NCBI GenBank assembly: GCA_021234155.1
Contig: JAJEKV010000065.1
Location: 6,941,491-7,005,490 of the forward strand
DNA from: Isoetes taiwanensis
Lineage: Eukaryota > Streptophyta > Lycopodiopsida > Isoetales > Isoetaceae
DNA: 64,000 nt
Reading direction: 5' to 3'
This document shows positions 11,980-23,172 of the stretch, piece after piece (positions within the stretch are counted from its first letter, which is position 1; every line of letters starts with the position of its first letter). The translations under genes were made by a program, and so were the position numbers. The notes below the pieces were generated by a model. That model had not been told where the DNA came from and did not search any database. It saw nothing but the letters and a program-made list of their open reading frames with translations.

Positions 11980-12808
11980 AATGGTATGCCAAGCTTTCTT
12001 GTACATTTTTTTGCCCTTTTTCTGATCAGATCAATTGCATTTCAGGACACTATAAATTTTGACTGGGGAACTGTTAACAAAGAGAATGCACTTTCACATT
12101 TCTGTTATATACAAGTACAATTGGTCACATTTGTCTTTTGTGTACTATTTTATATGTATTGTTTCACACTGTCTCTAAGTTATTTCTCACGTCAGAATAT
12201 GCCATCTATCAGTGCATATTTCTTCCTTTTATATTTAATGATGAGAGGAGACTCCCTAATGCTTTTTTTTTCTATTTAAATTGCTGGCAGATTGTTTCTG
12301 GTTGCTGCATCTTGCTTCAGTTTAGACGATATATGTTTTTGCTGTTAGATGCAAAATAAGTAGTCTTTACTTAATGATGGGCTCACTATAGTTGCTATTT
12401 TACTTGTGAGTTTACGTTTTTCTTTCTGTGGGTATAAATCCAGATATATTGCTGATGCAAAGGATCTGCTAGGTTATCGCTTGATTTTGGATTTAGATTT
12501 AATGCATTCAAAAACACGATTGGGAAAAAATTAAAACGACTGTTGGCATTAACTAGCAATTTAACTTCATTTCATCAAACCTATAAGTTATTTAAGTAAC
12601 TTCTTTGACATTCTGCTATTTGGCTGATGATCAGCTCAATTCAGTTCAATTATATTTTGATAATTTGAACCACTGCCTAACGTGTTATTTGACTGCCACT
12701 TTAGAAAGATGAAGAGGTATGAGATTAAGAGGTATGAAAGGTTATGAGATTAAGAGGTGGAGTAGAGAATGGTGTACGGTCTAAGATTGTGTGAGTATTA
12801 GAAGTTTT
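11980..12808. other. RPL9 3' region and stretch without another gene
   Basis: AT-rich sequence holding the presumed 3' UTR of RPL9. A GTATGCC directly after the stop codon could be a 3' UTR donor site. No other gene is visible. Confidence 0.4.
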
Positions 12809-12960
12809 ACTAGTAATAAACTTGTGCTCAGACATTGCAGTGCACAACTCATAAGTTTTACTAGTAAAAAACTTGTGCTCGTTGGTGCTCGACATTGCAA
12901 TGCATAACTCATAAGTTTTACTAGTAATAAACTTGTGCTCGTCGTTGCGGTGCAAAAGCA
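12809..12960. repeat. Three tandem units containing TTTTACTAGTAA..AAACTTGTGCTC
   Basis: Units start near 12806, 12857 and 12918 with TTTACTAGTAA followed by AAACTTGTGCTC and ATTGCA.TGCA. Read on the minus strand each unit resembles a weak Helitron end (a GC-rich stretch, then a T-rich spacer, then CTAG), but the hairpins pair poorly. Confidence 0.7.
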
Positions 12961-13050
12961 AGACCTTTAATCTAAGACTGATTACTTAGACCCTATTATG
13001 AATAACATATCTATTTCCTTGCTTGAAATGTTTTTGGGGTTCTTGCTGAT

Positions 13051-13119
13051 GCCGGTGTGCCCTTTTATGGGTGTGACTTTTTATGGGTGTGCCCTTTTAT
13101 GGGTGTGACTTTTATGGGT
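13051..13119. repeat. Short tandem repeat with unit TTTTATGGGTGTG
   Basis: Four to five slightly varied copies of a unit of about 17-18 bases containing CTTTTATGGGTGTG. Confidence 0.85.
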
Positions 13120-13238
13120 GATATCTTGGTTTTCCGGCATTCTTTCCCTTCCCTTTTCAAAATAACGATGCTAAATTTTTGGCCCCCTTCAAAATAATGA
13201 CACTAAACTTTTGGAACAGAATGCCTGAGCAACTAACA

Positions 13239-13382
13239 TATTGGGCGGTGGATCTCGCTTTCATGATGGGTCGGCTGGGTTCAATGCCTCTAGAAAATAA
13301 GAGGCTTATATATTGGGCGTTGGATCTCGCTTTCATGATGGGACGACTGGGTTCAATGCCTCTAGAAAATAACAGGCTTATG
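13239..13382. repeat. Two 72-bp tandem units
   Basis: The segment TATTGGGCG.TGGATCTCGC to the AGGCTTAT end is repeated head to tail, 13239-13310 and 13311-13382, with only a few substitutions. The short frames here are by-products of the repeat. Confidence 0.9.
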
Positions 13383-14941
13383 GGATTTTTTATGGAGGAT
13401 TGCTGGGGGCCGTGGATGGAGAGCAATTCTATAAATTGTACCCCATACTTTTACAAAACCATTGTCTGAATCACAGACACCATTTCTGAATCACAAACAC
13501 CCCGAATGAGCCATCTATTCTTGCTGCCCAAGAATCAAAGCACCAGTCCAGAACAGAGTCTACTGGTGCTGCCCTAACTAATTCTGTGCTGACTCCAAGA
13601 TTTTGAACTGCCTCAATGATCCCGGGCCGGAATCAATTGTCTTCTTGGGTCAATCCTCTTCCTCGAGAATCATGGCAACCGGATCTACGTGTAGAACAGA
13701 CAGAGACAACTGCTGACACCAGGGCTGGACGATTCGAACCTCCAGGCCATGCCGGCCTCACCAGAACCCTTCTCATTCCATCTAAGTAAATAAGCCAAAT
13801 CTAAACCAAGGAGATCGAAGGCGCCTCTTTTTCTCTCACAGACAAGTAATTCTGGACTAAAATGTCTCAGAGATAATGTACTCCCTTTCGAGTGCTAAGA
13901 AACAAAGCCAATCTGCTCTAAACCGAGCCAATCTACTCTAAACCGGCCCTGATATATCTGTATACCAATATTTTGTCAGAAATTAGAAAATTCAAGCGGA
14001 GAGCTGTCCAGAATCATGCTAATAGGCATATAATCCTTTCCATCTCTCCATCAGAAGAAGAATCGCCATTTTGGAGCATCCAAAGCAGATTCATAGGGCA
14101 CTTTAATTCCGCCCTCATATCAAAAGAGCCCTCCGATTTCTCGAGTAAGGGCCTAAACAGGGGATGGCTCAAGTACTCAGAATTGATTACGTAACGGCGT
14201 TTTCCCTTTCAAACGCTCTGGAATTTCTTCTGCACAATTGTCGGATTCTTCTTGCCTGTCAAAAGATTTACTGTACTCGCTTTCATTTTAGAATAGACCT
14301 TCCCGGATCCGTTGGCACCCCTGCCAAAAAAAGAAAGGGGCATGCATTCCTATCCTTCCATTCTGAAACCATGCATAGAAACCAAAAAAAAAAAAAAAAG
14401 CATCCCAGAGTTGATTTTGGAATGCTGATTTTGGAATGCTACTTTGACTGGCCAACAAGCAGCTCAAATCGCTCAAAAAATATAGTTTGACTACGGTTTT
14501 GCATACAATACAAGGGTCAAATCTTGGCCCAACCATGCCTGAAATACTGCCCACAAATACCAAACGAAATAATTAAAGGCTTAATAAGCTGTTGTGTGCA
14601 TTCGAGGCTGGAGCTGGAGCAAATCGTTGCCGTAGTTGATCTCTACGTTTCGGCAAGGTATTTTATCCAGTATCAGGGCAGAGCTTGGCAGTGTTTGGAG
14701 CCGAGATTTGAGGGTAGCGCTGAGCTTGGAGCCGTTGTGAAAGGTAAATCCATGAAAGGTTTTACAATAGGTTTTTAAGAATGGTTAGGATCGGAATGGT
14801 TTCGTAGAATGCTGAGGGTCGAAATGGTTCAATTTGCCAAAAAAAAAATTCCCTTCTGTGATTTTGTTGCTCTTTCCTGCGGCTGTTTCTGTAGAAGCAG
14901 ACCGACTCTATACAAATTTGAGGTGCTAATAGCATGTTTTT
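13383..14941. other. Stretch without a recognised gene
   Basis: Scattered short frames only. An A-tract at 14383-14399 and a small direct repeat (TTTTGGAATGCT) near 14415 are the only structures seen. Confidence 0.4.
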
Positions 14942-15336
14942 GGGTTCTTGAAAACTGAAGCATCCTCGAATTTTCTTATTGAAACAGGTTTCAAGGGTTT
15001 TTCTACCGAAATAGGTTTCTTAAGTTATAACCTATTTCCCTTAATCTGGGAATAGGTTTCTCCAGTTACAGTCTATTTCACTCTGATCTGGGCACTGTAA
15101 ACGAGTTTCCACTCCATTTTCTACAACCCCAACTAGACTTCTTCAGCAATGAATCCAAAGGTGAGTTCCTGAAAACTGAAGCATCCTCGGGTATTTTACT
15201 GAAACGAGTTTCACGAGTTTTTCTACTGAAATTGGTCTCTGGAGTTACAGCCTATTTCGCTATGATTTGAGCACTGTAAATGAGTCTCTAGCCCATTTAT
15301 TGAAACCCAGCCATTAACAACGAATCCAAAGATGAG
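14942..15336. repeat. Diverged tandem duplication of about 200 bp
   Basis: Copy one is about 14945-15163 and copy two about 15164-15336. Each begins with GAAAACTGAAGCATCCTCG, then passes through TGAAAC..GTTTCA and ends at GAATCCAAAG.TGAGTT. The copies differ by substitutions and by an extra inner segment in the first. Confidence 0.8.
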
Positions 15337-15417
15337 TTTAATGTAGTTAAACTTTTATTTTTTAGCAAACTACAGCAAACCTGTACCAAACTTTAACCTG
15401 TAGCAAAATATAGAACA

Positions 15418-15575
15418 TAATCTGATCCTTTATAACTCTATTTTGCTCTGATATGGCTCTGAATATCTCCAAATCTGATTCTTTATAGTTCTATTTTGCT
15501 CTGATATCTGAATATCTCCAAACCTGATCCTTTATAGCTCTATTTCGCTCTGATATGGCTCTAATATCTACAATT
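15418..15575. repeat. Three tandem units around CTGATCCTTTATA
   Basis: Units containing CTGAT.CTTTATA and CTCTATTT.GCTCTGATAT recur at about 15421, 15475 and 15524. Confidence 0.8.
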
Positions 15576-16417
15576 AACCATTCTATGGATCTGATTTAAA
15601 TATTACTTCCATCCGTACAAGAACACTGATGATTATCTATGCCACATGCCTATAGTTCACTATTTCTGTTAGCTTGGTTTGTCTGTTCAAATTTGCTTGC
15701 CCACTTCGAAGGTTTTGAATGCAGTTTTCTTTAGGGCAGGAAGCAAATTTTAGCCTAACAGAAATAAATGAGTGTAAGCGCCTGCCTAAATAGTGATTCT
15801 TTTGGAGTCGTGATTTTACATTTTTACTCTGTGTTTTTTGAGTCATGATTTGAAGTTCTGCATTGCTAATGGATGCCAAGTTATGTAGGACACGACTTGT
15901 TTATGTGTTTAAGACTTGTTTATGTGTTTAACGACATCATATTTTATGTATGGATTGTATTTTAGATTCTTCATGGTTATCTTACTTACCTGTATCTTTT
16001 TTGATGAGATAATGATTGATTTGTGCAGATCTTGGAGTAAAGTTGACAAGCATAATTGATGTATGCATAAATTCATTTGGCCTGCTTTAGTTGCATGTGG
16101 TAGCTCTAGCTCTTTCGCAGGTTACTATTTATTTGCCAAAAGCCTCTATGTACTATAGAAAGTGGAGCAGTCGCACTTTATCTTCATTTAACACGTATAG
16201 TAAGACTTCAATCCTACAGCAAAATCATGTATACAGATATGCCACTATGTACGTCGTACTTAGGGTTGAATATTAAGTAGACAAAACCATGGAGTTTGTT
16301 GGGATGATGCGGATCATAAGGAGGACAACCACAAACAAAACTACCATGGCAGAATTTTGTGTTTTGCAGTTCTGTACCTATCTTTTTGTTGATGTACTTA
16401 ACTTCTTCTAAGGGTGA
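15576..16417. other. Stretch without a recognised gene
   Basis: AT-rich sequence with a short duplication of GACTTGTTTATGTGTTTAA at about 15892-15930. It probably belongs to the body of the Helitron copy whose end is at 16698, but this cannot be shown. Confidence 0.35.
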
Positions 16418-16698
16418 CATTTTGAACATCTGTCTTTTCAAATTTTCATCCTTAGAGGTAGATTTAACTACATTCCTTATAAAAGATTGTTTTCTCTACT
16501 GAAATCCATAAACACAAATACATTGATGATACTGCCATTAGACAATTTCAATAACAAAAATAACTACACAAGGCAATAATGTCCATTCTTGCCAATATCA
16601 ACGTGCGATGTTGTGGAAGTTGCATATGTGGACGTTAAAGGCCGATAAAAACACATGCCAGAACATTCGCCTGGCAAGCCCGGGCACATGTTTACTAG
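16418..16698 (+). mobile_element. Helitron 3' end, family copy P
   Basis: A hairpin GCCTGGCAAGCCCGGGC (16669-16685, one G-T pair) is followed by a 9-nt spacer ACATGTTTA, CTAG (16695-16698) and a flanking T. Stem, spacer length and terminus match copy M at 10827 exactly in layout, and about 200 bases upstream of the hairpin align between the two, with a probable insertion of about 55 bases in this copy. The element body lies to the left. Confidence 0.8.
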
Positions 16699-17016
16699 TT
16701 ATATAGTATATTTGATCAACATAATTCGAGAGTTTTATGAGTATTTCAACCGCAACCAGATAAAATATATGTACGATAACATTGAAGTGTGCTTGGGCCA
16801 TTTATTTACATAGAGTTGTCTATTATATAAAGTGCTATATAACATTATCCTTCTTATGTAATGCAGTATCCAATTTTTGTTCTCATCTAATTTCTTCCTT
16901 AAAAATTACGATCGCATGACACGTTGACTTCATGGCATTTATGGCAGATTTCAGATTTCTGATAACCTAAATGTGTCAAGAAGCTATGGATCAGCATTTA
17001 AGGGGGATATGGGGAT

Positions 17017-17617
17017 TTGGATCGGCTCTTGGCTATGGCGATCCGGATTGCGGCTAAAGCCTGTGCTGCTACATTAGCTCCGGCTTCGCTTCTACGGCAG
17101 TTCGGAGCAATACAACTCTTTCTATGCCAACATCACCGGAAGCACTCTTCTATGGCAGCATGCTCTAACAGGGGTTTCAAGCTGGGTATTGCTGAGTAGT
17201 GGAGGAGGACGGAACCACATACAGAAAGGTAGAGCTTGAATCCATTTATTTTGATTTGGGTTTTGTTTTTTGCTCTATTTTTCTATGGTGTACCATCTGA
17301 TATTAATAGGAATTTGCCCCCTTTGTTTCCTTGGTTATGCTTCATAGATTGATTAGGGTACTTCAACAAGAGGATGGCATCAAGACAGCAGTTTCCTGCC
17401 AGGCATTTAAATCAGACTGTGAATCCAAACTGCAGGATTCATTAGATGGAATAGGTTTTGTTGGTAATAAGTTGGAATTTAATGCAGGCGCTCATTTTTT
17501 GAGACAAAGTGGCGATGCACGATCTCTGTGCTCAGGCCAGCTGCTGAACAGGAGCTGGACTGAGGCAGTAAAAAATATCCAAACTTTCCAGCAGGGTGCT
17601 AGGCGGCCGACATAGGT
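17017..17617 (+). other. Possible coding remnant with a mitochondrial-presequence-like start
   Basis: At 17035 a frame reads MAIRIAAKACAATLAPAS and continues with LLRQFGAIQL. It is rich in Arg, Ala and Ser and free of acidic residues, like a mitochondrial targeting peptide, but it stops at 17197. A second open stretch at 17345-17617 (LIRVLQQEDGIKTA, GFVGNKLEFNAGAHF) follows an acceptor-like TTCATAG. They could be exons of one small gene. No clean donor joins them and I recognise no family. Confidence 0.25.
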
Positions 17618-18540
17618 TTTGCAAAAGTAGGGGTCTGAGCGATGATTTTGGGTATCAAAATTGTTCAAACTGCATTTACAGACAGAGCTGGGCCAGGCCG
17701 ATTTAATCACAGAGCTGGTAGATGCTTGCATTTAGGTGAAGCAAAACTATTTCAGAACATGTTCTTCACGCAGAAAGCACTAGCTGATACATCTCAGTGA
17801 AGAAAAGTTCTCAAATGGGCCTTTTTGGGATCTGTTCATGTAAAAAAATTGCAGATCTGCTGGCCATCATGATTTGGCACTCGATAACAAGAATGGAAAT
17901 GCCCTTCATCATGATTTCGCTCTGTAAGCAGAATCACGACTTTTGAGGTTTCTTCGTCATGGTAAGACAAATCCACCATACGAATCTGGCTATCCCCAAA
18001 AGCAAGAAGACAGAAACCAGAATTCTAGACCCTCAAATCCAGGCATTTAGAAGCACAAAATAATAACCAGAATAGTCATGCTTGCTCGATTTGGCACAGG
18101 AACATTCTTCTGGCTTTCATGGCTTGCTCTATTCTCATTCTAAACTGCCCTATGCTGCCGTCCCTTTGTTTTGCTCTGTAGTTACAGTGCGGAACACAAC
18201 CTATGCATTTTTCTATGATGTATTTTTTTTTTTTTTTTTTTTTTTTTGTATATATGTATGTATTAATTCAATGGTTTATTTAAAAAAATATATATATAAG
18301 AACTGGTTAGGCCCCATGAGTTATGAGTCTCTCCTAAGCGCTTTATGCCATGCAGAACAACACCACCGTGCAGAGTTCTATGATTGGGGCCATCAATACA
18401 TCTCGCTGTGTCAATGTCGAAATCGTCCTTCAGACGGGTCGAGTTTAGTCTTATTGCCTCTTTGGCGACTGAATGACTTTGGAGCGGTGTGCAAAGGTAT
18501 TTTTGGCATGGCACTTGGGTGAAAACCTTCACCCCTATCG
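17618..18540. other. Stretch without a recognised gene
   Basis: Contains a 25-base T tract at 18223-18247 followed by a TA repeat. No gene was seen. Confidence 0.4.
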
Positions 18541-19320
18541 ATTCACGCAGAAACCGGATTCTTGCCGCCGGCCGGGCAAAACTGATAGACACATCGCCTA
18601 TTTAAAGTGGTTAATATGGGTGATGCTCTACCCCGACCGGGCTTACGCCGGGCAATAGGCCCCGCAATGCCTTCGTGGCCCGGCGGAGGGGTAAGAGAGA
18701 TCGGTTCGCCCGTGATGGAACGCAGGAGCACAAAAGCGCGTGTGGACACGAGGCCGATCGCGATACCATGGAGTAGCTCCGACGCTTGCTTCCTTGGTAA
18801 GCTCGGGACCTCGGCTTTAGAGCGAGTCAAAACGCCCATTACAAGGAGCACATCAACCCCTGGGGTTAGCCCGGGCCCAGTTTCACCAAGGTTCCCTACC
18901 GCCCAAGCCGACTATCGTACCTCCATTCGGCGACAAAGCCCACCATCTACGCATCGAGGCAGGCGTGGATTGGGGTGGAGCCGTGATTGTAAATGCTCGC
19001 CGGCCGCTAAACGCTGCCGTTGAGGATGAGTCTCCACACTTTCCAGAAGTTGCCCAACATTCAGTCGATCCGCCGATGCACGCCCCCTTAGTACGGCCGG
19101 ACTTGCCCCTACATTTGCTGATGAACACACCGCCGCGACGTGCTCGGGTCGCATATTCAGAGGTACTGGATCCGGCGAGCCCACCTTTGTTCTCCCGGGC
19201 TGGCTGCCGGGACGCACTACCGAGGATGTGTGTTTTTGCATTTCTCATATTGAACAGCTTTGTCGCCAGGCCGATTGTCGCCATGGTTTTTCCTCAAAAC
19301 CCTTCGGGTTTTTAATCCGG
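18541..19320. other. CpG-rich, GC-rich block of unknown origin
   Basis: Base composition changes sharply from AT-rich flanks to a block rich in CG dinucleotides, with overlapping long frames on both strands (for example 18607-19023 plus, 18883-19284 minus). Such two-strand openness is expected from GC-rich composition alone, and none of the frames matches a family I know. The right edge (CCTCAAAACCC..GGGTTTTTAATCC, then GTCTCCGTGGACG at about 19364) resembles the tail of some plant LTRs. The block may therefore be a relatively young, not yet CpG-depleted retroelement piece. This is inference. Confidence 0.35.
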
Positions 19321-20009
19321 GTAGTAATCATTGTCGCTTTTTAGATTAGGTCCCGAGACCGATTGGTCTCCGTGGACGATAAAAATGCCTTCCTTCCTTC
19401 CTTTAACATCTCTTCTTCCATTGACTCTCATGTTGCCTTTTATTTTTTGGCTTACAAACCCATGTCCAATGCATCTATTATAACTTTTGTGGCCATAGTC
19501 ATAGTGTCATTTATTAATGTCGTAGATGAATGTCCATAGCACAAATCAAGATTGCAGATACTTTTGATATTTGCAGATAATTTTTTAGTGTGGTTTAATG
19601 ATCCATGCTATTGCCAGTTGCACATGTATGAACAATGTTGCTAATCTAAAACAAAGACGGTAGTACTTAATAAAAAAAAATTATGGAAAATCATTGGTTT
19701 AACGTCGCATGCATAGGAACGTATTTTGTAATGTTTCAAACTAACACAAATTCATTACTAAGAAAAGAACCATAATCAAATGTTGGACATTAATAGGGGA
19801 TCTATTCACACAGGTTTGGAACCAAAGAAATGTTCGCGGCGGCCTTGGCCACCGCGATAAATTTCTTGTAGTCAATTATTACTAGTATATATATTGCAAG
19901 ACCACTATAAGCACATGAATAGCGTGGAATGCTCCTTGACTGGCAGTCCTCGCATAGATCCTAACCGTTAGATCTAGATTGGTGATTAGCCGTAACATGT
20001 GATCATCGG
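19321..20009. other. Stretch without a recognised gene
   Basis: AT-rich. A GC-rich hairpin GCGGCGGCC/GGCCACCGC at 19838-19857 stands out but has no matching terminal motif at the expected distance. Confidence 0.35.
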
Positions 20010-20490
20010 CCTGGCTATCACGATAAACCATCTGCAGCCTGGTTATCATGATAAACCATCTGCAACAGCCTGTCGTGAGGGATAACTTGCCCTATATTTT
20101 TTCCATTCTACTTGTTTTTTGCGGCTGGATATGGAAGCCATCCTGGTTATCATGATAAACCATCTGCAACAGCCTGTCGTGAGGAATAACTTGCCCTATA
20201 TTTTTTCCATTCTACTTGTTCTTGGCGGCTGGATATGGAAGCCATGCAGCTGTCTACTTGAGTTGCCTACAAATCACGAATCCGACCAAAACTACGTTTC
20301 GGGCGCCTGGATTTGCATGCCTCATCCAAATCGCTTTAGAAAACATATTCCCGCCGGATTTGTGCTTATGGAAGCCATGTACCGTTTCACTTGAGTTGCC
20401 TACAAATCACCGAATGCGACCGAAACTCGTTTCGGGCCGGATTTGCACCTCATCCAAATCGCTTTTAGAAAGAAACATATTCCCGCCGAT
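20010..20490. repeat. Two adjacent tandem duplications
   Basis: A 104-bp unit beginning CCTGGTTATCATGATAAACC occurs at 20038-20141 and 20142-20245, with a partial third copy at 20010-20037. A second unit of about 125 bp (ATGGAAGCCATG, TTGCCTACAAATCAC, CATATTCCCGCCG) follows twice, about 20235-20366 and 20367-20490, with small deletions in the second copy. Confidence 0.9.
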
Positions 20491-20699
20491 TTGTCGCCAG
20501 CACATAAATCGCTGAAAAATCTCTTTCGTCGTGTAGGTTGTGCCTTGGAATTTCGTCAAAATATTTGCTTGGGAGTGTAGCAGCAAGATCATTGCCCAAA
20601 AGAGTCTCGACCTGCCTCTCTAAAAAGGGTTAAACCTCTCGCTGCCCCATTACGCCCTATAAACCGCAATCGTATGCGCAGTAGCAAGCCTATGTCGAC

Positions 20700-20847
20700 A
20701 CCTTCGACGAGAAAGATTCGCTTGCGTGAATCCTCCAAGCCAAAGTGGATTCACCCAATAACCTGACACCTTCGACCAGAAGGATTCGCTTGGGTGAATC
20801 CTCCTTGGTTGCTCTAGTCAGTTTTGGGAGCCAATAAAATGGGCGAC
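20700..20847 (-). mobile_element. Right end of a TIR element related to the 24.5-26.1 kb element
   Basis: The terminus reads CGCCCATTTTATTGGCTCCC on the minus strand from 20847. The same terminus ends the element at 26103 (CGCCCACTTTATTGGCTCCC). Subterminal repeats of GGATTCACCCAAGCGAATCC type at 20720-20805 match the GGGTTCGCCCAGGCGAACCC repeats there. The left end of this copy was not found. Confidence 0.55.
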
Positions 20848-21550
20848 TAATCTCACAAAGATTTTTAGACTAAGACTTTTGTGCATCTAAGTTGAACCAT
20901 AGAAATATACAATGAAAACTATAGGCGCTAACTAAGATAGACATACAAATACTAAATAGCTAATGTCTATAATGAAAACCATTGCAAAGCCTTGCATTAT
21001 TTGGGAGGGAGGAAAGGGTGAAAATAAAAGAACTTGCCATTATCTTGTGAAGAAAAAACAAGGCAAGTGGGTCCTCGACCGCCAAAAATCTCCAAAATTG
21101 TGGACATAAGCATTTCTAATGTGTGAAGGACACCGTAGTGGTGTCAACCAAAGAAAACTTCTAGGCCAAAATTGCTCGTGATTGCACCTCCATATTTCTT
21201 TCCAGTTTTTCCTTCAGCTCTTTGCATGCCACTCTCCAATTTGCAGTCTATTCATTCTTTAGAATATCGAGGTTCTATTCCTTCTGCTACAGCTCAATTT
21301 GCCCTGCAAATACTATCTTGTTTCATACCCATTTAAGCTGCGAATTTTCTTCTCAATCTACACTGCATAGAATTTCCTGTTTCATCCAATCGTCACCTAT
21401 CCTGTCGGTTTCATGCAATCATCAGCTCCTGCATATTCTGAAGTCCGATATTAGCAAATCTTGCATAAAAAAGGTCGATTTTGATGGATCACTGAGGCAG
21501 CTAGCATCATAACACTCTGTAGCTGGATTAGTTGGCAGTATTAAATCTAA
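20848..21550. other. Stretch upstream of the TPR-like gene
   Basis: AT-rich, no recognised gene. It probably includes the promoter of the gene starting at 21551. A short frame at 21222-21512 has no recognisable content. Confidence 0.4.
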
Positions 21551-22129
21551 ATGGCAGAATCAGGAGTCCTGTATGCACCGGCCTCCATAGCAGCGGTAAA
21601 AGACTTGGGAAGTCCGGCAGGGCTATTTTTTGGAACAAAAAACTCACATCTTCATAAAAGATGGAAGCCAGGTGCACGATTCGGCATCAAATCGTTAAAG
21701 ATACGCGCCGTGCAAGTAAGTGCAGAAAAAGATCACGTACGAACACCGGAACCAGGATTTTTCGAAGCAGAGGCGCCGATTGGCAAGGTAGAATGCACTG
21801 GTGTTGGATGCAGGCCGATCTTTGAAGAGGAAGAGGAAGAGGAAAAAGAAGAAGAAAACTTACCAGAAATGGAGCCGGAGCCGATCCCGTTGAAGCTGCC
21901 GGAGTTCCTACTAGGTTATGATTCTGCAGATAGGTTTTTCCAAGACCTAATCTCTCTTGGAAGCCATAGCCCGGCCCTGCTTTGCGGATATGCGGATTTC
22001 GCATGGAAAGGGCTTCACAACAAATCAACGGCTGAGAAGCTTTACGAGGAGGCTTTGGCTGCATCCAACGGTGATATTTATGTGATGGGCAACTACGCCC
22101 ATTTCCTTTGGCAGGCTGATGATACATAA
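21551..22129 (+). CDS. TPR-like protein, probably plastid-targeted
   Basis: A single-exon frame of 192 residues. Residues 1-55 are basic and hydroxylated with almost no acid (LFFGTKNSHLHKRW, FGIKSLKIRAVQVSA), as in a plastid transit peptide. A glutamate-rich linker at about 95-105 follows. The last 70 residues hold TPR-like helices: LLCGYADFAWKG, AEKLYEEALAAS, DIYVMGNYAHFLWQ. The pattern GNYA.FLW with LYEEAL is that of a plant TPR family (PTHR26312-like, from memory), whose members are usually longer and contain more helices. This one stops after the second motif, so it may be truncated. The only in-frame ATG upstream of the conserved part is the first codon used. Partners are unknown. Confidence 0.6.
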   Translation: MAESGVLYAPASIAAVKDLGSPAGLFFGTKNSHLHKRWKPGARFGIKSLKIRAVQVSAEKDHVRTPEPGFFEAEAPIGKVECTGVGCRPIFEEEEEEEKEEENLPEMEPEPIPLKLPEFLLGYDSADRFFQDLISLGSHSPALLCGYADFAWKGLHNKSTAEKLYEEALAASNGDIYVMGNYAHFLWQADDT

Positions 22130-22895
22130 CAAAGGTATGGAGCTTTAGAGTTTGTATATAAGATTTACTAAGAGATTGACAACCTTTCAGGCCTGAGCCA
22201 TCAACATGAACACCAAGTTTGCCATTAGCCTTGCTTGGATTTGACTATCAACAGGAACTTCGCACCATTAAAATTATGTTAAGTGTTATCTGCCACATAT
22301 CATAGCACACTTATCATCGCTCGGGCCTAAAAACATCATCATGAATATCAAGCTTGTCATTGGCCTCAGTTTGATTATCAATAGGAGTTTCGCATGATTA
22401 CAAATATGTTAAATGTTATCTGCCACATATCAAAGCACACTTATCATCGCTTAGGCCTAAAGCATCAACCAGAACACCAAGCTTGGCATTAGCCTTAGAC
22501 TAATTATCAACAGGAATTTTACATGATTACACTTATTTTGAGTGCCATCTACTACATCTCAAAACATACTATTGCTTATGACCACATCATCTTCCACATG
22601 GACAATAAATTCTCCCCACTAGTATGAGAGAGATGTTTATGTAAAAGCATTATGGTGTGCACCACCCGTCCATGCCCTTATCTACCTTCATTTTCCTATG
22701 CGATTCCTCTATTCTTTATCTCGAAATAAGACCTATACAAACTTACTTCATGAGCAATTAAGATAATGATAAGCTTGTGAGGTTTCCATGAGATATCTAT
22801 CTTATAAAAATAGATCCTCCATTTCAAAGACACGATGTTGGTCAAAAGGGCCCCCCAAATCCCCCCTCCCTCCCTCTATCTCTTTCTGATTTTTC
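22130..22895. other. Stretch with a diverged threefold repeat, no gene
   Basis: Three copies of a segment of about 125 bp (GCCTGAGCCATCAACATGAACACC; GCCTAAAAACATCATC; GCCTAAAGCATCAACC, each followed by AAGCTTG.CATT.GCC and TGTTAT.TGCCACATATCA) lie at about 22190-22320, 22325-22445 and 22453-22565. Confidence 0.6.
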
Positions 22896-22923
22896 CATCA
22901 ACCTATATTTCTTGATTTTCTTT

Positions 22924-23172
22924 ATTTGCATATAGGGGCATGCCGAAATTGGTTTTGCAATTTCGGAAAATTTGGAAAAATTTCCTACATGCCAATTTTG
23001 GAAATTTTGGAAATTGGATGCCAGTTTCGAAAAATTTCAATTTCCACTGGTCTTCCAAATGTGTTTGTTGCTGTCGATTTCGGAATCTTGGAATTTCTCT
23101 CTCTCTCCAAATTTCGAAATGCCAAACTTTCGAAATTGGAAAACCAATTTCGGCATGCCCCTATATGCAAAT
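22924..23172. mobile_element. Foldback/MITE-like element with 42-bp inverted arms
   Basis: The left arm 22924-22965 begins ATTTGCATATAGGGGCATGC. The right arm 23131-23172 is its reverse complement with one mismatch. The interior is dominated by AATTTCG/AAATTTTGG motifs in both orientations, so the whole 249 bases can fold. The flank TATTTCTTGATTTTCTTTATT before the left arm reappears at 23237-23275, after the right arm. Confidence 0.75.

Noticed and set aside
17017-17199. A complete 60-residue mitochondrial protein
   Set aside because: The amino end looks like a targeting peptide but no mature domain follows and no clean splice donor was found, so I list it only as a possible remnant.
18541-19320. 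Overlapping long frames on both strands as real genes or an organelle insertion
   Set aside because: Frames of similar length on both strands follow from GC-rich composition. No plastid or mitochondrial gene or rRNA could be recognised.
19838-19880. A third Helitron 3' end (GCGGCGGCC/GGCCACCGC hairpin and later CTAG)
   Set aside because: The distance from hairpin to CTAG is about 30 bases instead of 9-12, and there is no homology to the two good ends.
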